Below are positions 7,735 through 17,669 of a stretch of DNA of 64,000 bases, piece by piece. This DNA is from Bradyrhizobium canariense (GTDB lineage: Bacteria; Pseudomonadota; Alphaproteobacteria; Rhizobiales; Xanthobacteraceae). A program made the position numbers and the translations under genes. The stretch is from assembly GCF_900105125.1 (NCBI RefSeq), contig NZ_LT629750.1, positions 2,604,001 to 2,668,000 of the forward strand, written 5' to 3'. Each line of letters starts with the position of its first letter. The stretch's first letter is position 1. The notes beneath the pieces are model-generated. The model was not told the DNA's origin. It searched no databases and saw nothing but the letters and a program-made list of their open reading frames with translations.

Positions 7735-9695
7735 ATCCCGACCCCTACCACCCTGCTGTTGGTGCTATTCAAATTTCGATACCGCGCTAGCGCCCAAAGC
7801 GGAAAGAACTTCGCATAGCCATGATAACGCAAGTAAAACACCCGCGGAAAGCCCGTAGCCGTATATCGCTGCTCGTCCCACAGTCCTTTTTCGGTCTGTG
7901 TGCTTTTTAGGCACTCCACCCCACGCCTGACAGCCGGATTTTCGACCTCTCCGGCCGCCATAAGACCAAGCAAAGCCCATGCCGTCTGCGAGGCGGTCGT
8001 GGGTGCACCCTCAAATCCCTTATAATCGAGTCGGTAGCTGACAGCATCCTCGCCCCAGCCGCCATCGGCATTCTGTATCGAAATGAGCCAATCGACGGCT
8101 TTGCGAATCATCGGATCCTGGTGGTCGACCCCTGCGGCATTGAGCGCGCACAGGACCGACCAGGTGCCGTAGACGTAGTTCAGCCCCCAGCGGCCGTACC
8201 AGGACCCCTCCGCAAGCTGGGTTCGCCGCAAATATTCGATCCCCTCGGCAACCGCTTTGCTGGTTTTCGCGGTCTCGCCGAGCTGCGCCAGCATCGAGAG
8301 GCAGCGCGCGGTCACGTCTTCGGTCGGCGGATCGAGCAGCGCGCCGTGGTCCGAAAACGGGATGTTGTTGAGGTAGTATTCGAGGTTGTTGACGTCGAAG
8401 GCGGCCCAACCGCCATCGCGGCTCTGCATGCCTTCGATCCACTCGCGGCCGCGGGCCATCGCGGTATCGTATTCCCGGCCGCCAGAGTGGCGCACGGCGC
8501 GATCCATCGCCATCACCACGACCGCTGTGTCGTCGAGGTCGGGATAATAGGCATTATTGTACTGGAACGCCCAACCGCCCGGGCGAACCTCGGGGCGTTT
8601 GACCGCCCAGTCGCCCTTGATATCCAGCACCTGCTTCGGCAGCAGCCAGTCGAGCCCCTGTTTGGCCTGCGACAGCGCATCCTCGCTGCCGGCCTCAAGC
8701 AGCGCATGGCAGGTGAGCGCGGTATCCCACACCGGTGAGACGCAAGGCTGGCAATACGCCTCGTCCTCGCCGATCACCAGGAGCTTATCGAGCCCTCTTC
8801 GCGTGACCACACGCGGTGGATAATCCGCCGGTTTGCCGAGCGCCTCGTACATCATCACGGCGTTGGCCATCGGCGGAAAGATCGCGCCCAAACCGTCTTC
8901 GCCGTTCAACCGCTCTTCAATGAAGGCGATCGCGCTGTCGATCGCGCGGGCGCGCAGTTTTTTCGGAAACACAGGCTCGATCACCCGCAAGATATGGTCG
9001 AGCCCCCGGAACAGCAGAAACCAGGCCCAGCTCTGGTGCGGCGCCTTTGCCGTCATGCCGATGCTGCGCGGATCCTGCAGGAACAACTCGTCGATGCCGA
9101 CGCCCTTGGGATTTTTCGCGCGCGGCTTCAACGCCGCCAGCACCATCAGCGGCACCATCGTGGTCCGCGCCCAATACGAAATCTTGTTGAGATGAAACGG
9201 CGACCACATCGGCAGCAGCATGATCTCGACCGGTAACACCGGCACGCTGCGCCATGTCGTCACCTCGAACATCGCCAGCAGGAAGCGCGTGAACACGTTG
9301 CTGTGGATGGCGCCGCCGCGCGAGCGGATGGCCTCGCGCGCCCGCACCATGTGAGGCGCATCGACGGAATCTCCGATCATCTTGAGCGCGAAGTAAGCCT
9401 TCACGCTGGCGCTCATGTCGAAGGCGCCCTCATGAACCAGCGGCCAGCCGCCGTGAGCGCCCTGAATCCGGCGCAGGTAGTTTGCGATCTTGGCTTCCAG
9501 CGCCGCGTCGACCGGTTCAGCCAGGTAATGGCGCAGCAGCACATATTCGGCCGGGATGGTGCAATCGGCTTCCAGCTCGAACACCCAGTGTCCGTCGGGC
9601 TGCCGGAAGTCCAGCAAAGCGCGCGTCGCCGACGCAATGCTCGCCTCCAGAGCGGCGTCGGTGGCGACGCCCATCATGTCATTGCCGGAACGCAT
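7731..9695 (-). CDS. shc: Squalene-hopene cyclase
   Basis: 654 residues, the usual length for the family (also called hpnF). It cyclises squalene to hopene and hopanol at the inner membrane. The catalytic DxDD motif is DLDD at residues 386-389, in YYPDLDDTAVV. Several QW-type repeats are visible, for example DGHWVFE near the N-terminus, DGGWAAFD and DGGWGEDAV. The gene sits between hpnE (59 bp upstream) and hpnG (4-base overlap). The start is taken at 9695; an in-frame ATG six codons later is an alternative. Confidence 0.96.
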   Translation of the reverse strand: MRSGNDMMGVATDAALEASIASATRALLDFRQPDGHWVFELEADCTIPAEYVLLRHYLAEPVDAALEAKIANYLRRIQGAHGGWPLVHEGAFDMSASVKAYFALKMIGDSVDAPHMVRAREAIRSRGGAIHSNVFTRFLLAMFEVTTWRSVPVLPVEIMLLPMWSPFHLNKISYWARTTMVPLMVLAALKPRAKNPKGVGIDELFLQDPRSIGMTAKAPHQSWAWFLLFRGLDHILRVIEPVFPKKLRARAIDSAIAFIEERLNGEDGLGAIFPPMANAVMMYEALGKPADYPPRVVTRRGLDKLLVIGEDEAYCQPCVSPVWDTALTCHALLEAGSEDALSQAKQGLDWLLPKQVLDIKGDWAVKRPEVRPGGWAFQYNNAYYPDLDDTAVVVMAMDRAVRHSGGREYDTAMARGREWIEGMQSRDGGWAAFDVNNLEYYLNNIPFSDHGALLDPPTEDVTARCLSMLAQLGETAKTSKAVAEGIEYLRRTQLAEGSWYGRWGLNYVYGTWSVLCALNAAGVDHQDPMIRKAVDWLISIQNADGGWGEDAVSYRLDYKGFEGAPTTASQTAWALLGLMAAGEVENPAVRRGVECLKSTQTEKGLWDEQRYTATGFPRVFYLRYHGYAKFFPLWALARYRNLNSTNSRVVGVGM

Positions 9696-9754
9696 CTTCA
9701 GCGATATCCCCGTAATTGTACCCGGTTTCGTCGGAAACCGTTTGCCTCTCCCGA

Positions 9755-11008
9755 TCAGCCCCGCGGCATGGCGAGGACAAGGTCGGCGGCGCGGTCGCCC
9801 GACCGCACCGATCCCTCAATGGTTGCCGGCAACCCCGTATCAGTCCAGTCTCCGGCGAGAAACAGGTTTTTCCAATTGGTGACCGGCCCCGGCCGCAGCG
9901 CGTTTTGTTCCGGCGTGGCCTCGAAAGTCGCCCGGCGCTCGCGCACGATCTGCCAGGGAGGCAATTCACCCTGCACGCGGGCGGCCTTGCAGATGTCGCT
10001 CCAGATCGCCTGCGCGAGTTCCTCGCGCGGCATGTCCACCAGCCGGTCGGCATTGCTGATGGTCACCGACAGCCGCTGGGGAAACGCAAACAACCATTCG
10101 ACCAGTCCGCCCACGACCCCCAGGATCGGCGGCGCATCCTTGGGCGGATCGAAGCGGAAATGCGCGTTGACGATCGCGCGGAATTTCGACGGCGTTTTCA
10201 GGCCGGGCAGCAGCGAGGCCGCGGGGCGTGGCGGAACGGCCATGACCACCGCGTCGCCAGGCGCGAGACCAATGACGTCGTCGCCAAAGTTCAATTCTCC
10301 GACGCGGCCTTCGGCCATACTGAACGCGCGCAACTCGTGTCCGAACCGGATGCTGGCGCCTTTGTCCTGCAGCAGCTTGATCGCGGGCTCTACCAGGACC
10401 GCGCTCAAGCCATCGCGCGCAATCAGCGGCCGGCAGGCCTCTCCGCCCGCCAGCAGCGTCTCGCGCACCACCGCGCCGGCGAGCCCGGCCGAACCTTCCG
10501 GCGGATCGACATTGAGCGCAGCCAGCAACAGCGGCTGCACCAGCCGCTGATAGAGGGTGCCATCACACGGAATCGTCTTGCCTACCAGTTTGTCAGGACC
10601 CGCCCAGACCAGGGGCGTCAGTGCGAGATAATCAAGCAGTCCGGTATCGGGAACGCGGCGCGCCTGATCGAACACCCACAGCGGCAGCCGGCTGTCTCCG
10701 AGGTCGAGCTGCCAGCGCTGGCCCGTGGTCAAATCGACAAATGGAAATTGCGCGCGCTTCGGCCCGACCAGTCCGGCCTCGGTGCCGATCGACTTTGCGT
10801 AGGCGACCGCATGACGGTTGCCGGAGAGCAGGAGGTGATTGCCGTTATCGATGGTCAGGTTGGTCGCTGCGTCAAAATAGGATCGGCAGCGGCCACCCGC
10901 CTGTTGGGTCGCCTCGTGGACATGCACTTGGTAGTTCGCGTTGGCCAGCCGAACGGCGGCCGACAGGCCCGAAATTCCAGCGCCGATGATATGAACGGAT
11001 TTTTGCAT
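9755..11008 (-). CDS. hpnE: Hydroxysqualene dehydroxylase HpnE
   Basis: 417-residue FAD-dependent amine-oxidase-like protein. HpnE reduces hydroxysqualene to squalene, the third step of the bacterial HpnC/D/E route. The N-terminus has the dinucleotide-binding motif IIGAGISGLSAAV followed by the acidic residue in VHEATQQAGGR. The C-terminal FAD motif is NLFLAGDWTDTGLPATIEG. Its ATG shares one base with the hpnD stop (TGATG), which indicates translational coupling. Confidence 0.92.
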   Translation of the reverse strand: MQKSVHIIGAGISGLSAAVRLANANYQVHVHEATQQAGGRCRSYFDAATNLTIDNGNHLLLSGNRHAVAYAKSIGTEAGLVGPKRAQFPFVDLTTGQRWQLDLGDSRLPLWVFDQARRVPDTGLLDYLALTPLVWAGPDKLVGKTIPCDGTLYQRLVQPLLLAALNVDPPEGSAGLAGAVVRETLLAGGEACRPLIARDGLSAVLVEPAIKLLQDKGASIRFGHELRAFSMAEGRVGELNFGDDVIGLAPGDAVVMAVPPRPAASLLPGLKTPSKFRAIVNAHFRFDPPKDAPPILGVVGGLVEWLFAFPQRLSVTISNADRLVDMPREELAQAIWSDICKAARVQGELPPWQIVRERRATFEATPEQNALRPGPVTNWKNLFLAGDWTDTGLPATIEGSVRSGDRAADLVLAMPRG

Positions 11009-11847
11009 CAGATGAAGGCGTAGCGAAGAATGATAGCGAACTTGGCCATCTTGTTGAGGCGCACGGCCGGCCGGGGCAGCGCGAACCCTCTTTCGACCAG
11101 CAATTCCAGGATCGCGCGATAATATTTCGACATGATCCTCGGGGCGCGCACCACGCGCCGCGAATTGCGATTCATGACCTCGTCAGCTTTCTCGAAATGG
11201 CTTCGTGCCCGTTCGACCAGCGGCGCGCAGACTTTCGGCAGCGCCGGCTCGGCAACGACCTTGAGCGGATCGTTGCTGGTGATCCCGGCATGCAGCAGGC
11301 CTTCGAGCGGCAGATAGAGGCGGCCGATCGAAGCATCTTCATCAATATCGCGCAGGATGTTCGTCAATTGCAGCGCGCGGCCGAGATGATGCGCAAGCAG
11401 GATGCCGTCATTTTCCCCGAGACCGAACACCCGCACCGACAGCCGCCCGACGGCGCTGGCGACGCGGTCGCAATACAGATCGAGCGTTGCGAGGTCCGGC
11501 GCGCGGATATCCTGTGGAATATCCATCTCCATGCCATCGATGATGGCCAGAAAATCTTCGCGCTTCAGACCGAAGTGACGAACCGAGGCGACATAGTCCT
11601 GCAACCGCGCAGGCGGGTGGCCTTGATACAGCGCGTCAATGTCGTCGCGCCACCGCTGGATTGCAGCCAGCCGTTCCGGCCGCGGTCCCTCGGAATCCGC
11701 GATATCGTCGACCTGCCGGCAAAAACTGTAGATCTGAAACATCGCCTCGCGCTGTTCGCGCGGCAGAATCCGCATCGCTGCGTAAAACGAACTGCCGGAA
11801 GCTGACGTCCCGTCACTCGGGTTGGCTACCGCCGCGTCGAGCGTCAT
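11008..11847 (-). CDS. hpnD: Presqualene diphosphate synthase HpnD
   Basis: 279 residues of the squalene/phytoene synthase fold. It condenses two farnesyl diphosphates to presqualene diphosphate. Both Asp-rich Mg-diphosphate motifs are present: QVDDIAD at about residues 46-51 and NILRDIDED at 163-171. The start overlaps the hpnC stop by 4 bases (ATGA). It is assigned to HpnD rather than HpnC by its order in the operon and by the DIDED form of the second motif. Confidence 0.92.
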   Translation of the reverse strand: MTLDAAVANPSDGTSASGSSFYAAMRILPREQREAMFQIYSFCRQVDDIADSEGPRPERLAAIQRWRDDIDALYQGHPPARLQDYVASVRHFGLKREDFLAIIDGMEMDIPQDIRAPDLATLDLYCDRVASAVGRLSVRVFGLGENDGILLAHHLGRALQLTNILRDIDEDASIGRLYLPLEGLLHAGITSNDPLKVVAEPALPKVCAPLVERARSHFEKADEVMNRNSRRVVRAPRIMSKYYRAILELLVERGFALPRPAVRLNKMAKFAIILRYAFI

Positions 11848-12758
11848 GCGCCGGCCGCCGGATTGGACACCGCGCGGCGTCCGACCGCGCGCCGAGCCAT
11901 CTCGCCGGCCATCCCGCCGACGCTATACGCAAGCAGTTCAAGCGGCCCCAGATGGACCGTCTGGCTCAGGGGGTCGCGCACTTTCAGAAGACGGACGATC
12001 CTGTCGGCAAAGCTCTGGATCACCGAGATCTCAAGCCCGAGCCGAAAATCCTTCACTTCGGCGCTCAACGACTTGCTTTCGTCGAGCAGCGCCTCGGTTC
12101 GCACGGCAAGCGAATGCAGGCATTGCAGCAGGGGCGCCGATGCCCGTTCCCGTCCAAGCTCCTCCACGGATGCGCCGGCGGCAGCCAGCGCGTCGCGCGG
12201 AAGATAGACGCGGTTGAGATTCTTGTAGTCCTTGGCGCAGTCCTGAAGATGATTATTGATCTGCAGGCCGGCGCACAGGGCGTCGGACGCGGCCCAGGTC
12301 GACGTGCTCTCGCCGTGAACGTCGAGCATGAAGCGCCCGACCGGCATCGCCGAATATCGGCAGTAGTGAACCACTTCGTCCCAGTTCTCGTAACGAAGCT
12401 TGGTCACGTCCATCCGGAAGGCGATCAGGACATCGAGGGCATGGCGCGGCGGCATCGACCGCTCCGCCAGTGCGCGGCGGAGGTTGACGGCTTCCGGCTG
12501 GCTATCGCCCTGCCCCAGCAATTCGGCTTCGAGCAGATCGAGATAGGTGAGCTTGTCCTGCTCACCGAGCGTTGCATGATCGGCGACATCGTCGGCGGTC
12601 CTGACGAAATTATAGAATGCCAGGATCAGCGCCCGGTGACGCGGATGAATGATCCACGACGCGACGGGAAAGTTCTCGTCGCGGTGAGTCTTGCCGGATC
12701 GCAAATCGCTCGCGGTGGTCATCAGGAACTGGCTACATTCGTCGGGGTGAATTGGCAT
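11844..12758 (-). CDS. hpnC: Hydroxysqualene synthase HpnC
   Basis: 304 residues of the squalene/phytoene synthase fold. It converts presqualene diphosphate to hydroxysqualene. The first Asp-rich motif is TADDVAD (D56, D57, D60). The second is the NHLQDCAKDY form usual for HpnC. It is the first gene of the five-gene operon, so the operon promoter should lie in 12759-12914. I see no convincing promoter boxes there. Confidence 0.92.
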   Translation of the reverse strand: MPIHPDECSQFLMTTASDLRSGKTHRDENFPVASWIIHPRHRALILAFYNFVRTADDVADHATLGEQDKLTYLDLLEAELLGQGDSQPEAVNLRRALAERSMPPRHALDVLIAFRMDVTKLRYENWDEVVHYCRYSAMPVGRFMLDVHGESTSTWAASDALCAGLQINNHLQDCAKDYKNLNRVYLPRDALAAAGASVEELGRERASAPLLQCLHSLAVRTEALLDESKSLSAEVKDFRLGLEISVIQSFADRIVRLLKVRDPLSQTVHLGPLELLAYSVGGMAGEMARRAVGRRAVSNPAAGA

Positions 12759-12914
12759 GCGGCAGCCATCCGCGCAAGCAGATGGATCGCGAACCCCATA
12801 TAGGGGAATACGTCGCCAAAACCAATGCTGTCTGCGATTTCTCGCAGACCCAGGCCGCGTCCAAATTACACCGGGAAAGGGCCTGCGACAGCGATGACCC
12901 GCCGCAAATAGAGC

Positions 12915-13160
12915 CTACTGCCCGTGGTTTTTCAGCACCTGATCGCAGGCCTTGGTTATCTTCGTGCGATTTTGCTGAAGGCAGGCCAGAATGGTGAAAT
13001 CACCCTGATCGATCACGGCGCGGCAGTGGCGCTGAACGTCGCGCGAACAAGCTGCCTGCTCCTCCGGGGTGCCGCTGCGCTGCTGCGGCTGCTGCTGGGC
13101 TATCGCACTGGTGGAAACGGACATCGACAACAGGGACAGGGCGAGGAAAAACTTATGCAT
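12915..13160 (-). CDS. Small secreted cysteine-rich-repeat protein
   Basis: 81 residues with a signal peptide ending SAIA-QQQ. The mature part has the short cysteine-repeat pattern (AACSRDVQRHC, then ILACLQQN and ITKACDQV) found in many Rhizobiales periplasmic proteins. The cysteines may form disulfides. Its function is unknown. It is transcribed toward hpnC on the same strand, 156 bp upstream of it, and might share a transcript, though I see no evidence for that. Confidence 0.75.
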   Translation of the reverse strand: MHKFFLALSLLSMSVSTSAIAQQQPQQRSGTPEEQAACSRDVQRHCRAVIDQGDFTILACLQQNRTKITKACDQVLKNHGQ

Positions 13161-13665
13161 TGTGTTCCTTCATTAGTAACGCGGAGAATCCCCATCCGAT
13201 AGCACAGGGCTGAGCGGGAAAGCTCACTTAGATTGCAAAGGCCGCGAACTTGCGGCGACGAGTGGACCAAAAGCGCTGGTAAATGCGGCCAAATTTACGG
13301 CGGCACGCCTTTGAATACCGGGTCTAACGCATGAACTCCAATGACACGCATAACCGATTGATCACAAATGATTATTTATTGATGATGATTTTACTCGTCA
13401 TCGGCCCCGCAGACACCAGCCGCTTGCGCTTCAAATCCGGCGAATATCTGAAGGTTTTTTGACGCAGCCGAACAAAAAAACGCCATCCGCCTGCGTTCCG
13501 GTTTGTGTACTTTAAAGATATCAATCCGACGCCATGGCCAATTGTCGCGATTGGAAGGCCGCGGGGATTGTCCATTTGAACCTAACACATCGCAGCCAAC
13601 ACCAAGTCTTCGATGCGGCGAGACGTCACTCGCATGAGACGGCAATTTGAACGGGAAAAATCGAT
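13161..13665. other. 505-bp gap without a convincing gene
   Basis: The stretch is AT-richer than its surroundings. Overlapping minus-strand frames (13372-13575, 13391-13645) have no recognisable domains. A 43-codon plus-strand frame at 13331-13462 is hydrophobic in the middle but lacks a clear ribosome-binding site. I see no RNA gene. Confidence 0.5.
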
Positions 13666-14169
13666 ATGAAACTGCTTGTTTCCAGCCTGTTTGGACAGGC
13701 CATCAAAGCCGCGACCGTTGGCGCCGCACTGATGTTGTCGATATCGGCAGGCCATGCACAGTCATCCAGCCCGTTCGCCGGTTTTGACGGGGCCTGGTCG
13801 GGCAACGGCACCGTTGCGCTTTCGGACGGAACCACCGAGCGCATCCGCTGCAAGGCCGATTACAAAGTCAACGGCAGCGGATTGGGTCTGAAACAGAGCC
13901 TCCACTGCGCCAGCGACAGCTACAAGTTCGATCTCAGCAGCGACGTGACCAGCCAGGGTGACCGGATTTCCGGCAACTGGAGCGAGGCAAGCCGAAATAT
14001 TTTCGGCAATCTGCAGGGAACGGCGGGCGGCGGCCAGATCGAGGTGTTCGTTGAGGCCAACGGGTTTGCCGCGAACCTGACGTTACGGACCAGCGGTAAC
14101 AGGCAAACCGTGCAGATCAGCTCCAAGGGCGAGATCCGCGGCGTCAACATCACGATGGTGAAGAGCTGA
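13666..14169 (+). CDS. Secreted protein of unknown function, 167 residues
   Basis: It has a clear signal peptide (hydrophobic core AATVGAALMLSISA, cleavage after GHAQ). The mature domain begins with FAGFDGAWSGNGTVALSDG, a beta-rich start seen in small conserved Bradyrhizobium secreted proteins. Two cysteines (C62 in RIRCKADY and C86 or so in LHCASDS) could form a disulfide. No catalytic motif is visible. A hairpin terminator follows at 14209-14246, so it is probably transcribed alone. Confidence 0.7.
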   Translation: MKLLVSSLFGQAIKAATVGAALMLSISAGHAQSSSPFAGFDGAWSGNGTVALSDGTTERIRCKADYKVNGSGLGLKQSLHCASDSYKFDLSSDVTSQGDRISGNWSEASRNIFGNLQGTAGGGQIEVFVEANGFAANLTLRTSGNRQTVQISSKGEIRGVNITMVKS

Positions 14170-14208
14170 GCCTTTTTGAACGAAAGCCTGCCGCGTCAAA
14201 GCCCGATA

Positions 14209-14246
14209 TTCAGAGCCTGACTTCCGATTGGAACCGAGGCTCTGAA
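14209..14246 (+). terminator. Hairpin terminator between convergent genes
   Basis: A perfect ten-base outer stem (TTCAGAGCCT / AGGCTCTGAA) with a partly paired interior. A short T run follows at about 14252. It lies between the secreted protein and the convergent MMPL gene. The sequence GGAACCGAGGCTCT resembles that in the hairpin after hpnH. Confidence 0.55.
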
Positions 14247-14275
14247 GCAGCTTTTCCCGATTTCTCGTTTCCTGC

Positions 14276-16654
14276 TTACTCGGCCGCTTTCGTGTGAGCC
14301 GCCGTCCCACGAAGCCTGTTCGACAGATTGATCAGGAACATCGATGTCGGGCGCAGGATAAACAGATCCGCGATCAGGGCCGCGACCATCGCAAACGCAC
14401 TGAGCCAGCCGAACAGACGCAGTGACGGCAGGTCTGAAAATACCGTCACCACCAGACCGCAGGCCAGCACGACAGTGGTCAGGATCAGCGCCGGGCCGAC
14501 CAGCACGGTGGCGCGCTCGACCGCCAGTTCAGGACTGATACCCGGGGTACTCTCGAGTCTGAGCCTGTTGAGGAAGTGAATAGTCGCGCTCAGTCCCAGA
14601 CCAAAGGACACCGTGAGAGCAACGACGCTTGCGAATTGCAGCCCCTCGCCGAGCAACCACAGCACCGTGCCGGACAAGACCACCGGGAAAATGCCTGGCA
14701 GGACGCATGAGAACATCACGACCACCGAGCGGAATGCGAGTCCAATGAAGATCGCGACCAGTGCGAATTCAATGGTCAGCCCCCGATTGAGCTTTTCGAT
14801 CATGCTGGCGCTGTTGCGCGCCGCGATCGCCGAAAGGCCAGTGACGGCGATCTCATAGCCCGGATGCTTTTGGCGGACCACATTGAGCGCGGTATCCAGC
14901 TTCTCGACCACCGGCAGGATCTGGCTCGAATCGAGGTCAGGCACTCTGCCCGACACCACGACGGCCTGTTGATCGGCCGAGATAAAACGCCGGACCAGAT
15001 GTTCCGGAATCAAATTGACGTATTCCTTCAACGTCGCGACATCGTCGCTGCCGGCTTTCTCGGCGAGCCAGCGACGCAGCGTCTCGAGCGACCAGACATT
15101 GCCGACACCGGCCTGGGTTTCCACGGTTGCGTGAACATCGGCGATCGTCTGCAACGTCTCCGGCGAATAAAGCGATTCACCCTTGGGGAATTCAACCAGC
15201 ACATCGATCGGATTGGCGCCAGTCAGCTTCGCATCGAGGCGCCCGCTCGCCGCAACCGCCTGCTGCTTGTCCGGCACCTGATCGGCGAGCCGGTAACGCG
15301 GCTGCAGATTGGCGTAGACGCCGGCCAGACCGCCGACAATTATCAAAGCGATCAGGCTGAACAGGCCGGGGCGGCCGACCATCCGCACTGCGATCCAGTA
15401 ACAGAAATTGCGCAATGCCTGAACGCCGGCATCGGCGCTCTGGAACTTGGTGGCGAAAACCTTCTCGTTGCGCACGAACAGCACACCGAACACCGGCACC
15501 AGCGAGAGCACCGCGATCAGAGCGATGATGGTGGCCGCGAGTCCCGCCTCGCCGAATTTTCGGATCAGGTCGGAATCCGAAAATTGCAGGGCGATAAACG
15601 ATATCCCGGCCGTACCGTGCGTGAGCACGCAGGCCGGCCCGACCACGAGCACGGCGTTCTTGAAAGCGGTATATTTGTCCTGACCCGCGATCAGGCGATC
15701 GCGCGCCGCGAAGGTCAGCTGCATCGAGTCCGAAAAACTGATCACCATGATCAGCGGCGTCATCACGTTCAAAAACATATTGAGATTGAAATTGGCCCAT
15801 CCGAGGCCGCCGAGCGCGAGCAGAATCGCGATCATCGGCGGAAAGGCGGCGACCACCATGAACGATATCTTGCGGAAGAAGATGATCGCGATGAGGCATC
15901 CGGCCAGAATACCCAGGATGTTATAGGTCAGCCCGTCGCGCTCGACCGCGTTGCGGATTTCGAGCTGCATGACCGGAACGCCCGACAGCTCGGCCTTGAG
16001 TCCGGAGCCTGCGAGATCATCGGCCATCAGCTTCCTGATATCGCCGACGGTCTTGCTGAGCTTGTTGCTTGCGACCACCTCGGGCTCGAGCGACAGCACG
16101 ATCAGCGCCAGCGTGCCGTCTTCGGACAACAGCTTGCCGCGAATGATCTCGTTGCTTTTGACGGTTTCGATGAACTTGTCGTAGTCGGCGCCTTGCGGCA
16201 GCTCCGTCGGAAATAGCGCGGCGGGCAGCTTGCCCGGCGCCGGCGCCTGCCGGGCCGAGAACAGCGAAATCAGGCCGCGCGTGCCGTCGACGAGTTGCAG
16301 ATCGGTGACGAGATCGCGCAGCTTTTCCAGGTTGCTGCGCTCGAGCAGCGTTTTGCCTTCGACCACGACCAGCACGTCGAATTCCGTCGCCGGGAAGCGC
16401 TTGGTCTCCGCTTCATACTGCTGGTAGTCCTTGGAATTGGAGCGGAACAGCTGGCTCAGCGAATCGTCGATCTTGATGCGGTGAATACCGAAGATCGCTG
16501 CGACAATCAGGGCAACCAGAATGATGCAGGACAGGATCGGCGCCCGAACGGCAATGAGGCCGATTCGCTCCAGCCCGAAAGCAATGCTGGGCCCTGTCGG
16601 CGGCTGCTCGACCTTCTGGACATGGACTTCATTGTCGCTGATCTTGTCGAGCAT
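14276..16654 (-). CDS. Second MMPL/RND-family exporter, HpnN-like
   Basis: 792 residues from the ATG at 16654; an upstream in-frame GTG at 16672 would add six. It has the RND layout of a TM helix near residues 35-55, a periplasmic loop with IDDSLSQLFRSNSKDYQQYE, a TM bundle near 245-400, a second loop and a final TM bundle. It is clearly diverged from HpnN but has the same architecture. It lies 201 bp downstream of eutC in the eutB-hpnP-eutC direction. Its neighbourhood suggests transport of a hydrophobic molecule, perhaps methylated hopanoid, but the substrate is inference. Confidence 0.78.
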   Translation of the reverse strand: MLDKISDNEVHVQKVEQPPTGPSIAFGLERIGLIAVRAPILSCIILVALIVAAIFGIHRIKIDDSLSQLFRSNSKDYQQYEAETKRFPATEFDVLVVVEGKTLLERSNLEKLRDLVTDLQLVDGTRGLISLFSARQAPAPGKLPAALFPTELPQGADYDKFIETVKSNEIIRGKLLSEDGTLALIVLSLEPEVVASNKLSKTVGDIRKLMADDLAGSGLKAELSGVPVMQLEIRNAVERDGLTYNILGILAGCLIAIIFFRKISFMVVAAFPPMIAILLALGGLGWANFNLNMFLNVMTPLIMVISFSDSMQLTFAARDRLIAGQDKYTAFKNAVLVVGPACVLTHGTAGISFIALQFSDSDLIRKFGEAGLAATIIALIAVLSLVPVFGVLFVRNEKVFATKFQSADAGVQALRNFCYWIAVRMVGRPGLFSLIALIIVGGLAGVYANLQPRYRLADQVPDKQQAVAASGRLDAKLTGANPIDVLVEFPKGESLYSPETLQTIADVHATVETQAGVGNVWSLETLRRWLAEKAGSDDVATLKEYVNLIPEHLVRRFISADQQAVVVSGRVPDLDSSQILPVVEKLDTALNVVRQKHPGYEIAVTGLSAIAARNSASMIEKLNRGLTIEFALVAIFIGLAFRSVVVMFSCVLPGIFPVVLSGTVLWLLGEGLQFASVVALTVSFGLGLSATIHFLNRLRLESTPGISPELAVERATVLVGPALILTTVVLACGLVVTVFSDLPSLRLFGWLSAFAMVAALIADLFILRPTSMFLINLSNRLRGTAAHTKAAE

Positions 16655-16855
16655 GCCTTGTCCAATTCTCACATCGGCTCAATTTATATAGCTTAAGTTC
16701 CGGGGCGCGAATGAGGCCTCAGATGGGCCGTGTCCGATTGGCGCTAGTCCTTGAAAACATGCGGAAAATTTGCTGAGCCGGTCTAGCAGGTCTGTATGGC
16801 CTCTCGCAAGCGCGGCCGGCAGCACAAAATCGCTATCAAAGTGGCGATAATGGCT

Positions 16856-17659
16856 TCAAATTTCGGCTTTGTCGTGCTCGCCCGGATGCACAGCGATTCG
16901 CTGCGGCGTTCCAGCGCCGCTTTCGTCTTTCAGCGCAACACCGGTGACTTCCCGGGCGAGGCCTTCGCGGGCCAGCCACGCGATCTTCGAAGCGGCTTCT
17001 TCATAGCCAAGTCCAGCGCCATGAATGTTCGACACACAGTTGCGCTCGGCATCCGTGAGACCGATTCTCGGCCCGAACGTCAGATACGCTCCCAGACTGT
17101 CCGGGGTGGAAAGGCCGGGCCGTTCACCGATCAACATCACAATCATGCGCGCGCCAAGGATGGCGCCGATCTCATCGCCCAACGCGACCCGCGCGCCCGA
17201 CGCGACGACGGCACAGCCGATGTCGATGCTGCAGGAGTTCAGCAATGGGATCAGGCGTCGCACCAGTTCGATCGCATGGTTATGCACCGCCGCTGACGAC
17301 AGACCGTCGCCGACAACGATGGCAAGCTGACATGGACCACCGCCTCTGTTCGTCAGCAACTGCTGAGAAGCCTGGTCGAGCATGCGCCCCAGATCGGGCC
17401 GCCGCAGATAGTCCTTGCGGCTGCCCGCGCGACTGCGGACCTCAAAGGTCTCGAGACCAAGACTGCTAAGGCCCAGCATCACCGCGGATGTATCAAAAGC
17501 GGCATGAACGGCGTCGCGGGCGCGCGCATGGTCCAGGGTAAATTCGAGCAGCGCATCGGTCGGCATGCTCGCCCCACTACGCCCCAGTCCGACGCGTGCG
17601 GGTGTGAGATTGCGCAGATCGCGCAACGTTCGTCCCGGCGGGCCAGCTGTCATCGCCAT
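16856..17659 (-). CDS. eutC: Ethanolamine ammonia-lyase small subunit EutC
   Basis: 267 residues from the ATG at 17659; an ATG two codons later is also possible. The frame is open upstream to 17752, but that part overlaps hpnP and lacks family character. The family start motif [34 protein letters not shown] is present in the expected place (quoted in pieces: [12 protein letters not shown] then MPTDALLEF). The C-terminal part has [19 protein letters not shown] and the [10 protein letters not shown] segment near the cobalamin site. With EutB it forms the adenosylcobalamin-dependent enzyme that splits ethanolamine to acetaldehyde and ammonia. It starts 10 bases after the hpnP stop. Confidence 0.93.
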   Translation of the reverse strand: MAMTAGPPGRTLRDLRNLTPARVGLGRSGASMPTDALLEFTLDHARARDAVHAAFDTSAVMLGLSSLGLETFEVRSRAGSRKDYLRRPDLGRMLDQASQQLLTNRGGGPCQLAIVVGDGLSSAAVHNHAIELVRRLIPLLNSCSIDIGCAVVASGARVALGDEIGAILGARMIVMLIGERPGLSTPDSLGAYLTFGPRIGLTDAERNCVSNIHGAGLGYEEAASKIAWLAREGLAREVTGVALKDESGAGTPQRIAVHPGEHDKAEI

Positions 17660-17669
17660 CAGCGCTTCA

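Noticed and set aside
13331..13462. 43-codon plus-strand frame with a hydrophobic middle
   Set aside because: No clear ribosome-binding site or recognisable family; kept only as a note within the 13161-13665 gap.
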